Assembly (NCBI GenBank): GCA_009691765.1
Contig: SIAO01000013.1
Coordinates: 1 to 64,000 of the forward strand
Reading direction: 5' to 3'
From: Planctomycetota bacterium
GTDB taxonomy: Bacteria; Planctomycetota; GCA-002687715
Length of the DNA: 64,000 bases
Numbering within the stretch: the stretch's first letter is position 1; each line of letters starts with the position of its first letter. The position numbers and the translations under genes are program-made. This document shows, one piece after another, positions 51,088-59,630 of the stretch. The notes under the pieces are model-generated. The model was not told the origin of the DNA. It made no database searches and saw nothing but the letters and a program-made list of their open reading frames with translations.

Positions 51088-52386
51088 TCAGAAGATGAAT
51101 TGCGTCTGCAAACGTAGGCGCCATTCATCCTCTGCGGCGGCTCCCGCCGGAGTAGTGCGAATCAGACCGAAATCGAGTTGGGTTTTCAAACGGTGACGGT
51201 CGAGGAACCAACCGAGCACGCCGAGGGTTTCGCTGATGCGCGCGTCGCCGCTGCCAACAGCGCCGAAGTCGATCACCGCGTGGCGGAATCCCAGTTCCAA
51301 CACTTCGGGCACCAGGAAAAAACCGCCTTGGATAAACCAACCAGTGGCATCTGGCTGACCGTCAGCAAAACTCTTCCTGTGCAACTCCGCTGTGGCGTAC
51401 AGCCCCTTCCACACCACCGTCACATCGCCGCCGATGGCGTGGTCGCTCGTATTCAGCGTGGCATTCTTCTTGCTCCATGCGTTCAAGCCAAACTGCATGG
51501 CGAAATCCGTGCCAGCGAAATCGCACTCGGCGTAATCCACGGCTCCGAACGGATTCAAGGCCACGCGCCCGAGCACCATGAGAGTTGTGTTGTTCACTGG
51601 TGAGTTCAAGCCTGTGCCGTTGAGCAGCGCAACGTTGTATTCGAGCAAGTTGCGCTTCTCACCGCCAATCTCGCCCATGATCCACAGCCCCGTTTGGTCA
51701 TCCGGCGCGAACTCGTCATTGCCGATCCAACGATTCACAAACTGCTGTTTCGAATCACCGACCAGGAGTTGGCGACTGTAGGGCGCAGAGAAAATGCCCG
51801 CATATGCATTGAAGGCATTGTCCGGCGCGTAACAAATCCAAGCCTCTTTGGCGTAGGCGAAGCGCGCGTCCGAGGTGAACGGGCCGCCAGGACCATCGCC
51901 AGTAACTCGACGACCGGCGAGCTCAAGCTGAATCTCGTATTGCCAATCAGGGTTGAAGGCATGGCCCTTCACCCAGAAACGCACTCGCGGCGCATTGATG
52001 TCGTAAGTGGCATCGCCAGCATCGGGCCATTTCGTCGTGATGCGCGCTTGCACGCGCCCGCCGACGATCATGCTGACCTTGGAATCCGCGGTGGTAAAAG
52101 CGAAGCCCTTTCCGGGTTTGTAGGCGGTCGTCGGACCTTGCTGCTGCAAAAGCGCCACGAGGTCTTCTGTCGCCGCACCGACTTGCGCTTCGAGATTGTT
52201 GCGCTCCGTGCTCTCGCGACTGATGCGTACGAGTTCTTCGTACTGCACGGGCGTGAGCACGGCTTGCTCGCGCAGCATTTGCAAAAGCCGCGATTCGACG
52301 TCTGGTTGCAGCGAGCTTTGGGCCACGAGCGGAACGGCAGCACAGAACAGAAGAGCCACGATGAAAGTGTTGGTCACGGAGCGCAT
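51088..52386 (-). CDS. OprO/OprP-like phosphate-selective porin, copy 1
   Basis: A 432-residue outer membrane protein with signal peptide (FIVALLFCAAVPLVAQS). A periplasmic helical N-region (ESRLLQMLREQAVLTPVQYEEL) is followed by a barrel: FTTADSKVSMIVGGRVQARITT, APRVRFWVKGHAFNPDWQYEIQLEL, ending LRLQTQFIF with the aromatic C-terminus for Bam insertion. First of three tandem paralogues on this strand. OprP relatives pass anions, especially phosphate or polyphosphate. Selectivity is inferred from the family and from neighbouring phosphate genes. Confidence 0.88.
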   Translation of the reverse strand: MRSVTNTFIVALLFCAAVPLVAQSSLQPDVESRLLQMLREQAVLTPVQYEELVRISRESTERNNLEAQVGAATEDLVALLQQQGPTTAYKPGKGFAFTTADSKVSMIVGGRVQARITTKWPDAGDATYDINAPRVRFWVKGHAFNPDWQYEIQLELAGRRVTGDGPGGPFTSDARFAYAKEAWICYAPDNAFNAYAGIFSAPYSRQLLVGDSKQQFVNRWIGNDEFAPDDQTGLWIMGEIGGEKRNLLEYNVALLNGTGLNSPVNNTTLMVLGRVALNPFGAVDYAECDFAGTDFAMQFGLNAWSKKNATLNTSDHAIGGDVTVVWKGLYATAELHRKSFADGQPDATGWFIQGGFFLVPEVLELGFRHAVIDFGAVGSGDARISETLGVLGWFLDRHRLKTQLDFGLIRTTPAGAAAEDEWRLRLQTQFIF

Positions 52387-52649
52387 GCGACTGGATCTCC
52401 CTTGCAGGTCCTGGAGCGTTAGCGAATAGCGTGCTGTAGCTGTCCGCCGCACCAAACCCACAAGACGGCACCAACCCGATTCTGCGAAAAGCAGCGCGAT
52501 TACGCTGATTCAAGATGGGCGGCTGCCGCTCGCGATTATCCACGGACATGCAACAAAACGCATGCCCCCGAACCCAAGTTGTTCCCGAATGGAAACACCC
52601 TGTCGGGGATCTGAAACCTCAAGCTGCGCCTACGAAGCGGCGCACCAAC

Positions 52650-53939
52650 TCAGAAGGCCAGTTGGACTTGCAAGCGCAGACGGAACTCATCGGTGATGCT
52701 GCCTGTGGTGAGCCAGCGCCGCACTACGCCGCCATCCAGTTGCACTTTCAGGTCGTGCTTCGCGGGATACCAACCGAGGGTCGCCAGCGTTTCCGTGACG
52801 CGCGTTGAGCCACTCGCGGCCGCGTAGTCCTCGAAGTTGCCGTAACGCACGCCCACATCCGCGACGCCTGGAACATAGAAGTATCCCGCTTGAGCGAAGA
52901 GGCCTCGTTGTAAGGGCGAGCCTGTGGGGTTGTCGCGCCGGTGAGCTTCGGTGGTCAGATAAAGGCCGTTCCAGAGCAAAGTCACATCCGCCCCAACACA
53001 GTTGATGTTCTCGGTGGTATTGGCGCCCATGGTCCAAGCGTTCAAGCCGGCTTGGAGACGCAGTTCGCTGCCGGTGAAGTCGCCTTCGAAGTTGGAAACT
53101 GGCCCGAGCGGATCAATCGAAACGCGCGCCAAGCCCATCATGGTGTCGTCAGGATTGGCGATGTTGGGACCTTTGCCGTTCAGGGCGTTCAGTGACCAGC
53201 GCACGAGATCGTTCTTTTCGCCGCCGAGACTGCCGTAAGCCGTGACTCCCGTTTGATAACCCGGAGCGAAAGTGCCAATGCTGGTCCAACGATCGACAAA
53301 ACTCTGATTCGCGTAACCGACAATCTGTTGCCGAGAATAATGCACTTCCCACTGGCCGAAGCGCAACGCGAACTTGGTGTCTGGCTTCCATTCAATCCAA
53401 GCATCCAAGAGGCTCGCGAACGCAGCTGCGCTGGTAGCGCCGCCCGCCACACTGACGCGCGGGCCAGCAAGTTCGGGTTGCAGTTTGTAGCGCCATGCCG
53501 GATCGAACATGTGGCCTTCGAGCCACAGACGCACACGCGGCGTGCTGAAACCGTACTGATCAGTACCGCCATCCGGCGACGAACTTGTGACGCGCGCTTG
53601 AACACGGCCACCAATCATCATGCGCGACTTACCGTCCGCAGTGGTGAAGATGAAACCGCCGCCTTGCTTGTACCCAGTAGTAGGAGCCGCGTCTTGCAAA
53701 CGCAGCGTGAGCGCTTCCAGCTCTGCGACGACGGCTTCGTTGTCTGTCCGAGCAGTGGCAGCAGCTTTCGCTTCGGCGCGCAGTGAGGCTACTTCAGCTT
53801 CGGTGCACACGCCCTTGTCGCGCAGCAAGTCCAGCAGCCGCGCTTCGAAAGTGCTCTGCGCTGGCAGCAGCGCGATGCCCATCGAGAACAAGCAGCTCAG
53901 CAACAAAGCAGAACGCTGAAACATGGTGGCGATCTTCAT
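52650..53939 (-). CDS. OprO/OprP-like phosphate-selective porin, copy 2
   Basis: A 429-residue paralogue of the adjacent porins, ATG 53939 followed by a signal peptide ending ALLPAQS. Helical head (LLDLLRDKGVCTEAEVASL), then FTTADGKSRMMIGGRVQARVTS, TPRVRLWLEGHMFDPAWRYKLQPEL, and the terminal LRLQVQLAF. A Cys in the head (GVCTEAE) sets it apart from copies 1 and 3. 263 bp separate it from copy 1; that gap holds no gene, only a 6-bp hairpin (TGCGCC/GGCGCA) just past its stop. Confidence 0.88.
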   Translation of the reverse strand: MKIATMFQRSALLLSCLFSMGIALLPAQSTFEARLLDLLRDKGVCTEAEVASLRAEAKAAATARTDNEAVVAELEALTLRLQDAAPTTGYKQGGGFIFTTADGKSRMMIGGRVQARVTSSSPDGGTDQYGFSTPRVRLWLEGHMFDPAWRYKLQPELAGPRVSVAGGATSAAAFASLLDAWIEWKPDTKFALRFGQWEVHYSRQQIVGYANQSFVDRWTSIGTFAPGYQTGVTAYGSLGGEKNDLVRWSLNALNGKGPNIANPDDTMMGLARVSIDPLGPVSNFEGDFTGSELRLQAGLNAWTMGANTTENINCVGADVTLLWNGLYLTTEAHRRDNPTGSPLQRGLFAQAGYFYVPGVADVGVRYGNFEDYAAASGSTRVTETLATLGWYPAKHDLKVQLDGGVVRRWLTTGSITDEFRLRLQVQLAF

Positions 53940-53976
53940 GCGGAAGATCTTACACGCGTGCATTCAACGCAGCGGA

Positions 53977-54005
53977 AATGCAGCGCGCGCCTTGAGCAAA
54001 GTCAA
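53977..54005 (-). promoter_or_regulatory. Candidate promoter of porin copy 2
   Basis: Reading the minus strand, TTGACT (54005-54000) is followed after 17 bp by TGCATT (53982-53977), a good -35 and weak -10. A transcript would start about 30 nt before the ATG at 53939. No clear Pho-box direct repeat. Confidence 0.3.
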
Positions 54006-54070
54006 GCGGGCCGGCCCTTTCAGACCGAACCCGCTCGGAATCCCACGGGATCACCCTCGATGATCGCCGC

Positions 54071-55372
54071 TCAGAAGATGATCTGAGCCTGCAGGCGCAG
54101 GCGGAACTCATCAACATCCCCGCTGCCGCCAACATTGCGTGTGCTCACGCTGCCAGCGTCCAGTTGCAGCTTCAGATTGTGCTGGTCGATGTAGTAACCA
54201 AGCACCGCCAAAACTTCGGTGACATCATCGAGTCCGACGGTGGCGTTATCGACCCAGAACTTCGCGTAGCGGATACCGATATCCACTTTGCCCGGATCCA
54301 CGAAATAACCCGCTTGAGCGAACCAACCGACGCGATCGGGCGATCCGTCAGCAAACGAACGCTTGTGATACTCGCTGGTCGCGTACAGCCCCTTGCCAGC
54401 AACCACCACATCGGCACCAACACTGTCATCAGTAGCGTTGAGCGTGGTGTTGTTCATGCGCCAGCCGTTCAAACCGACCGCCGCCTTGAAGTCACCGCCA
54501 GCGAAATCGCTTTCGCTGTACTTCACGGCACCAAACGGATTCACAGCCACACGTGCGACGGTCATCAGCATGTCGTCGCCGCCCGAGGTCTGCTGCACAT
54601 TGATGCCGTTGCCGTTGAACACGCCCACGGAGTACTCGAACAGGTCGTTCTTCTCTCCTGCTGCAGTGCCGTAAACCATCAGGCCGGGCTGGTAGTTCTG
54701 AAAGAACTGGCCATTGCCGATCCAACGATCCACAAACTCTTGCGAACCTGAGCTGGTCAACCATTGACGCGAATAGGGCGTCTTGAACTGGCCCATGCGC
54801 ACATTGGCGTTGGCACTGGCGGCGTACTCGATGTAAGCCTCACGCAACGCCGCGAAGCTCGCGCTGCTGGTGCTCGCGCCCGCTGTCACACGGTCACCAG
54901 ACGCGTCGAATTGAAGCTTGTACTTCCATGCTGCATCGAAGATGTGGCCTTCCATCCAAATGCGCACGCGCTGCGCTGCGAAGTTCATCTTGTTGTCGGC
55001 ATTCTCAATGTCGTCGTAAGTGGCACGCACCTGCACGCGGCCGCCTAGCGTCATGCTGAACTTGCCGTCAGCCGTGAGGTAGTTGAAGCCCTTGCCGGAC
55101 TTCCAACTGGTTTTCGGCGCTTCATCTTGCAAGCGCGCCACCAGCTCTTCCACACGATCGTTCACTTGGTTCTCGAGGTCTGCACTCTGACGCAGTTGCT
55201 GCTCGAGCGTGGAGAGTTCCGTGAACTCCGCCGCGTCGATGACTCCGCGCGTGCGCAGAATCTCCAAAAGGCGCCCCTCAACACTGGGCTCCTGCTGCGT
55301 TTGCGCTTGCAGCCCCGACAGACTCACGAGGGCCATAAGCCCCCAGATCGAACACCCTTGAATGACTCTCAT
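54071..55372 (-). CDS. OprO/OprP-like phosphate-selective porin, copy 3
   Basis: A 433-residue paralogue, ATG 55372, preceded by GGAG with 6-bp spacing. Signal peptide ends LQAQ. Helical head (RLLEILRTRGVIDAAEFTEL), then NYLTADGKFSMTLGGRVQVRATY, AQRVRIWMEGHIFDAAWKYKLQFDA, and the closing LRLQAQIIF. Head and barrel strands align with copies 1 and 2 throughout, so the array arose by tandem duplication. It is the most upstream copy, divergent from the arsenate reductase-Nudix gene. Confidence 0.9.
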   Translation of the reverse strand: MRVIQGCSIWGLMALVSLSGLQAQTQQEPSVEGRLLEILRTRGVIDAAEFTELSTLEQQLRQSADLENQVNDRVEELVARLQDEAPKTSWKSGKGFNYLTADGKFSMTLGGRVQVRATYDDIENADNKMNFAAQRVRIWMEGHIFDAAWKYKLQFDASGDRVTAGASTSSASFAALREAYIEYAASANANVRMGQFKTPYSRQWLTSSGSQEFVDRWIGNGQFFQNYQPGLMVYGTAAGEKNDLFEYSVGVFNGNGINVQQTSGGDDMLMTVARVAVNPFGAVKYSESDFAGGDFKAAVGLNGWRMNNTTLNATDDSVGADVVVAGKGLYATSEYHKRSFADGSPDRVGWFAQAGYFVDPGKVDIGIRYAKFWVDNATVGLDDVTEVLAVLGYYIDQHNLKLQLDAGSVSTRNVGGSGDVDEFRLRLQAQIIF

Positions 55373-55454
55373 AGGAAACTCCATCCTTTCTTTGTGCGGT
55401 CTCGCGCTGCTGGCAGATGGCACTAGGGAACAGCGCAACCGCGTTGGAGGACAG

Positions 55455-55482
55455 GATCTAAGTGACATCAAGGACTTGTCAA
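55455..55482 (-). promoter_or_regulatory. Candidate promoter of porin copy 3
   Basis: On the minus strand, consensus TTGACA (55482-55477) is followed after 16 bp by TAGATC (55460-55455). The -35 is part of a loose direct repeat, CTTGACA-N4-CTTGATG, with the 11-bp periodicity of Pho-box-like sites, but the match to a Pho box is weak. Confidence 0.35.
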
Positions 55483-55575
55483 GAACCAGCCGTCGCGACC
55501 TTGATGCCCACACTGTTCCCCCAACATTCTTGGCGCCAACTTGCTGGAGCGTGCGACGGAGGCATAGTGGAGACC

Positions 55576-56532
55576 ATGCGTCTGATCTTCCTCTGCACGG
55601 GCAACTCCTGCCGCTCCCAAATGGCCGAAGGTTTCGCACGGGCTTGCGCTCCAGCGAGCCTGATTGTCGAGAGTGCTGGCACCTCGCCGAGCTCCGTGCA
55701 CCCGTTGGCCGCGCGCGTGATGCTCGAAGCAGGCATCGACATCGGCAGTCAGTGTTCGAAGGGGCTCGACGCGGTGCAGCTCGATGCAGCAGACCTCGTC
55801 GTCACGCTTTGCGGCGACGCAGCGGAACAGTGCCCGGTGCTGCCGCGGAAGACGCGCCGCCATCACTGGCCCATTCCGGATCCAGCGCGCATCGCAGGCA
55901 CCGAAGGTGAACTGCTGGCTGCATTCCGCCAGATTAGAGACATCATCGCTGCACGCGTAAACCTGTTGGTGTTCAGCCTTGGCGAAGGCAGCGCCACAGT
56001 GCAACGCATCACTCCGCTGCACGACGGCGTGTTCATGAAGTTTCAACAAGAAGATGTGCTGTTGCCCAACGGCGTTGTCTGCAACCTGAAGATCATTCGG
56101 CATCCTGGCGCTGCCTGCGTGGTGCCGTTGCTACCCAATGGCGATGTGGTGTTGATCCGTCAATACCGCCACGCTGCAGGCGGCTACATCCTCGAAGCCC
56201 CTGCAGGCAAGCTCGATCACGGCGAGACGCCGGAATCGTGCACGCTGCGCGAGATTCAAGAAGAAGCCGGACTGCGCGCTGGAAAACTGCACCGTTTGGG
56301 CCCAATCTTCACCACACCGGGTTTCACCGACGAAGTCATCCACTTGTTTGCAGCGACGCAACTGGAACGTGTGCCCGCCACACCGGAATACGACGAGATC
56401 ATCGAGACCATCACAATGCCGCTGAGCACTGCGTTGGACTTGGCTCGCAGTGGCGAAATCTGCGACGGCAAAACTCTCTGCGCACTCTGGCGCGTAGAAC
56501 AAGAATTGCGTGCTGGAACGCTGCGCCCCTAA
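55576..56532 (+). CDS. Arsenate reductase (LMW-PTP type) fused to Nudix hydrolase
   Basis: One 318-residue frame with two domains. Residues 1-137 form a thioredoxin-coupled ArsC: P-loop CTGNSCR (Cys7-Arg13), Cys79 and Cys86 in TLCGDAAEQCPVLP, and Asp102-Pro103. These are all catalytic residues of the arsenate-to-arsenite reductase type. Residues about 155-318 are an ADP-ribose-pyrophosphatase-like Nudix domain with a perfect box at 211-233 (GKLDHGE, REIQEEAGL). There is no stop or frame change at the join near FSLGEGSATVQRI. GTG 55567 is an alternative start. It is divergent from porin copy 3 and convergent with the PiT gene. Confidence 0.9.
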   Translation: MRLIFLCTGNSCRSQMAEGFARACAPASLIVESAGTSPSSVHPLAARVMLEAGIDIGSQCSKGLDAVQLDAADLVVTLCGDAAEQCPVLPRKTRRHHWPIPDPARIAGTEGELLAAFRQIRDIIAARVNLLVFSLGEGSATVQRITPLHDGVFMKFQQEDVLLPNGVVCNLKIIRHPGAACVVPLLPNGDVVLIRQYRHAAGGYILEAPAGKLDHGETPESCTLREIQEEAGLRAGKLHRLGPIFTTPGFTDEVIHLFAATQLERVPATPEYDEIIETITMPLSTALDLARSGEICDGKTLCALWRVEQELRAGTLRP

Positions 56533-56551
56533 GAGTGGCGCGCGGCTGTTC

Positions 56552-57580
56552 TTAGAACCAAGCGCCCATCAGCAATCCGCGCAACAGGATGTAGCAAACC
56601 GCTCCCGTCGCCATGCTGGCTGGGAATGTGGCGACCCAAGCGAACAGAATCTTCTTACCCACATTCCAACGCACCGCCCTTCGGCCCTTCGCTGCGGCCA
56701 CACCCATGATGGCGCCCGTGATGCTGTGCGTCGTACTGATGGGCACTCCAGCAAGCGTGTTCAGCAGGATAGTGGTGGAAGCGCCCGTCTCGGCAGCGAA
56801 GCCCTGATAGGACTTCATCTCGCCCAAGCGACTGCCCAAAGTGCGCATCACGCCCCAGCCGCCAACGAGCGAACCGAAGAACATTGCTGCGGCGCAAGAA
56901 AACCGCACCCAAGGCTCGATGTAAAACCCGCCGCTCACATCTTGCTGATGTGTGGCGATCATGACGCCCGTGATGATGCCCATCGCCTTTTGCGCATCTC
57001 CCGTGCCGTGGCTGAAGGCCATTGCGCCAGCGGAGATCACTTGAGCCTTGTCGAAGAACCAGTTGGCTTTGCGCGGTTTCATCTTGGAGCAGAGGCGCGC
57101 AATGATCACGACGAGGATGAGCCCGAAGAGGAAGCCGGCCACTGGCGATATGAAAATGCCTTTGACCACTTTCATAATGCCGTCGCCCATCACGCCACTG
57201 GTGCCGCTGGCGAAGAGCGCCGCGCCCACGAGTGCGCCGAGCAGTGAGTGCGAGCACGAAATGGGCAGGCCCTTCAGCGTGCACCAAGTGATCCAGATGG
57301 GTGCACCCGCAACCGCCGCCATGAAGATGAACGGGCCGACGCCCATGTCATTCAAGATTGCCTTGGGCACGATCTCAGCACCGACGGTCTTGGCGACTTC
57401 AGCGCTGAAAAGCGCGCCAACGCCGTTCATGATGGCCCCGAAGATGACCGCGGGCACAGGCCGCATGACACGGGTGCCCACCACCGTAGCGATGGCGTTG
57501 GAGGCATCGTTCCAGCCGTTCGCCATGTCAAACAACAAGGCAAAGATGACGACGCAAATGACAATGGTGACAGGATCCAT
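56552..57580 (-). CDS. PiT-family low-affinity phosphate transporter
   Basis: A 342-residue cation-coupled phosphate permease. The two signature repeats FDMANGWNDASNAIATVVGTR and SHGTGDAQKAMGIITG, and LKGLPISCSHSLLGALVG and GVPISTTHSITGAIMG, are intact. About ten helices are predicted. It lies 16 bp after the DUF47 gene, the usual pairing in which DUF47 regulates PiT. PiT can also import arsenate-like oxyanions, which fits an arsenate reductase next door. Confidence 0.96.
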   Translation of the reverse strand: MDPVTIVICVVIFALLFDMANGWNDASNAIATVVGTRVMRPVPAVIFGAIMNGVGALFSAEVAKTVGAEIVPKAILNDMGVGPFIFMAAVAGAPIWITWCTLKGLPISCSHSLLGALVGAALFASGTSGVMGDGIMKVVKGIFISPVAGFLFGLILVVIIARLCSKMKPRKANWFFDKAQVISAGAMAFSHGTGDAQKAMGIITGVMIATHQQDVSGGFYIEPWVRFSCAAAMFFGSLVGGWGVMRTLGSRLGEMKSYQGFAAETGASTTILLNTLAGVPISTTHSITGAIMGVAAAKGRRAVRWNVGKKILFAWVATFPASMATGAVCYILLRGLLMGAWF

Positions 57581-57596
57581 GGGCCGCTCCCTCCTG

Positions 57597-58214
57597 TCAG
57601 CTGTTCTTGATCAAAATGGCCTCGAGGATGTTGGCCACGTCCTCGCATTTGTCCGTCGCCTTTTCGAGGTCGTAGTAGATGTCCTTCCACTTGATGACTT
57701 CAATAGCGTCCTTGGACTCGAACAGCAGCGCCACGCCTTCTTGTGAAATGCGGTCCGCCTCCGATTCAATTTCGTGCACGCGGCGGCAGCCCGCTAACAA
57801 GCGTGAACTGTCCTTCAGATTGCGCAGGCACGGCATGATGTCGCGCAACACCGCTGTGGCATCCACGAGACAGCGCGAAAGCTCTCGCGCCGTCACCGTG
57901 GGCTTTTCCACCTTATAGAGCACCATGCGGCTGGCTGCTTCATCCATGCTGTCCAGCACATCGTCGAGACGGCAGATCAAGTCGTGAATGTCGTCGCGCT
58001 CGAAAGGCGTGATGAAGGTGCGATTGAGCTTGTCGATGGTCTCGTGCGTGAAACGGTCGCCATGGTGCTCGAAGCCGTGAATGGCCGTGGCCTTCTCCAC
58101 CACACTGCTGAAATCCTGCATGAACTTCTGCAAAGCGCCGGCGGCGTCAGCCACGTTGAAGGCCGAACGCTCGAACATGGTGAAAAACTCAGGGTCCTTG
58201 GGAATGAACGCCAT
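57597..58214 (-). CDS. DUF47/PhoU-like regulator of PiT
   Basis: A 205-residue all-helical protein (MAFIPKDPEFFTMFE, HHGDRFTHETIDKLNRTFITPFERDDIHDLICRLDDVLD). DUF47 proteins are PhoU-like and bind metals, and they sit with PiT genes and modulate their activity. The DUF47-then-PiT order with a 16-bp gap confirms the pairing. I take ATG 58214, which has AAGGAG upstream. A longer frame from 58244 adds nothing conserved. Confidence 0.94.
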   Translation of the reverse strand: MAFIPKDPEFFTMFERSAFNVADAAGALQKFMQDFSSVVEKATAIHGFEHHGDRFTHETIDKLNRTFITPFERDDIHDLICRLDDVLDSMDEAASRMVLYKVEKPTVTARELSRCLVDATAVLRDIMPCLRNLKDSSRLLAGCRRVHEIESEADRISQEGVALLFESKDAIEVIKWKDIYYDLEKATDKCEDVANILEAILIKNS

Positions 58215-58265
58215 AGCTGCGGCTCCTTGTCGTGGCACAGACATAGCCTCAAAGGAAGACTGTGT

Positions 58266-58286
58266 AAAGAATCCCGGCGGGGATTC
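58266..58286 (-). terminator. Terminator of the TPR lipoprotein gene
   Basis: Reading minus, GAATCCC (58286-58280) and GGGATTC (58275-58269) form a perfect 7-bp stem with a CGCC loop, followed by TTT. It overlaps the end of the lipoprotein gene. The short T-run makes it a weak terminator candidate. Confidence 0.5.
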
Positions 58287-58941
58287 AGCGCGAAGGAAGT
58301 TGAAACGCGGCTTCTACTGCAGGATCGAGCGCGCCAGCTTCGCGAAGCCGATCGGCCATGGCCTTGGCGCGACTGCCAACGCCCATGGCTTGCCAACAAC
58401 GCGCTAACGCAGCGGCAGATTCTGCACTGCGCTCTAAATCGAAAGCGCGTAGCAGCAGCGGCTCGGCCACAGCGTGCCGCCCTGCAAGCAATTCAGCAGT
58501 GCCCATGTGTAGCAGTAACCCAGGGATCTGCGGTTTCTCGCGAGCAGCCGCCTGCAAGAAACGCGTTGCGATCACCGCATACTGCTGCGCGAGCGCCGGA
58601 ACTTGGGCCAACCGCGCCATGTGCAACGCAGCTCGCCCGATCATGGCCTTCGCTTCAGGGCTGCGCGGATTCGAGTCCATGGCAACGCGCAAAGCGCGCT
58701 CGGCTTCACTACGCTCACCACAACCCGTCGCTGCTTGCGCGAACCCAAGTGCTGCCACAAGAGACTGCGGATTGGTGTCAAACGCTTGGCGGAAGATGCC
58801 ACGCGCTTCCACATATTTCCCAGCGCTCAAAAGCCTCAGTGCGTGGTTTTCGAGAGCCGTCGGCGCCATCACACCGGAATCAGGCGCATGACTGCAGGCC
58901 ATGAGCAGTGCGCTGAACATGCAAGCCACGGTCCACTTCAT
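58285..58941 (-). CDS. TPR lipoprotein
   Basis: A 218-residue product. Lipobox LLMAC gives Cys16 after a leader MKWTVACMFSALLMAC. Then come about four tetratricopeptide-like helix pairs: ENHALRLLSAGKYVEARGIFRQAFDTNPQS, LGFAQAATGCGERSEAERALRVAMDSNPRSPEA, LLHMGTAELLAGRHAVAEPLLLRAFDL. Starts at ATG 58941. TPR lipoproteins mostly mediate protein assembly at the outer membrane. No partner is recognisable beside it. Confidence 0.85.
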   Translation of the reverse strand: MKWTVACMFSALLMACSHAPDSGVMAPTALENHALRLLSAGKYVEARGIFRQAFDTNPQSLVAALGFAQAATGCGERSEAERALRVAMDSNPRSPEAKAMIGRAALHMARLAQVPALAQQYAVIATRFLQAAAREKPQIPGLLLHMGTAELLAGRHAVAEPLLLRAFDLERSAESAAALARCWQAMGVGSRAKAMADRLREAGALDPAVEAAFQLPSR

Positions 58942-59011
58942 GCCGGAAAGTCTACATGCCACGCGGCGGCGAATGTGTGGCGATCTGCTGCGAGCAGATC
59001 GAAATGCGGAT

Positions 59012-59349
59012 TCAGGCCAGCCCGTGAATGCTGAAAGTGCTGCCTACGCCTTGTTGCGAACGCACTACGATGCTGCCGCCGTGCAGCAGCACGAGATGCT
59101 TGACGATGGCCAAGCCGAGTCCTGTGCCACCCACCACGCGATCCCGCGATCTGTCGACGCGATAGAAACGCTGGAACACGAGATCGGCGCTCGCTTGCGG
59201 GATGCCGACGCCGGTGTCTTCCACTTCGAGCAGCACGCCACTTCGTTCTGGGTACGCACGCACGGTGACGCTTCCGCCAGCGCGGTTGAACTTGATCGCA
59301 TTGTCCACGAGGTTTTGCAGAATCTGCTCGAGGCGACGGCGTCTTGTGG
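59012..59349 (-). pseudogene. C-terminal fragment of a PhoR-like histidine kinase
   Basis: About 110 codons encode the HATPase domain only: RRLEQILQNLVDNAIKFN (N-box), VEDTGVGIP (G1), [30 protein letters not shown] (F and G2 boxes) and GSTFSI. The dimerisation helix with the phospho-His is absent, so this cannot work as a kinase. The similarity begins abruptly at about 59349, where sequence of another gene joins it. No start codon and RBS of its own are visible. Confidence 0.85.
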
Positions 59350-59460
59350 CACCCAGAAAAAACTATCGCCGCCGAGGTCGCGGTTGCAGGTGCGGTAGCG
59401 CAGTTCGAGTTTGCCACTAGCATCCACACGACCATCAGACCCGCGCACTGGCTTCTCATC
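59350..59460 (-). pseudogene. Fragment resembling a Pst permease periplasmic loop
   Basis: About 36 codons, KPVRGSDGRVDASGKLEL, RYRTCNRDLGGDSFFWV, recall the periplasmic loop of large PstA-type phosphate ABC permeases. This is a pattern-based guess. It is in the same frame as the next fragment and ends exactly where the kinase piece starts. Confidence 0.45.
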
Positions 59461-59630
59461 TTTGAGCTCGCCGAAGAGCAGCGGCAACACAGAGAGCTTC
59501 GGTTCGTAATCGTCGTTGCCGGAACTCGATTGCCAAGTCCACAAACTGCCTTTGTAGCCTTCGTAGCGCACCGGAGCGAACCACACGCTGAACGAGACAT
59601 CCGGATGCGGGTTGTCGATCTTGAGCGCGA
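59461..59630 (-). pseudogene. Fragment resembling PstC-type permease
   Basis: About 56 codons including NPHPDVSFSVWFAPVRYEGY, TWQSSSGNDDYEPKLSVLPLLFG. This matches my recollection of the segment before the first conserved helix of large phosphate permeases, but the following helix is missing. It begins in a different reading frame from the response-regulator piece upstream. Confidence 0.5.

Noticed and set aside
55462-55575. N-terminal extension of the arsenate reductase fusion
   Set aside because: The frame is open but the added residues lack family similarity, and the P-loop enzyme normally starts only a few residues before CTGNSCR.
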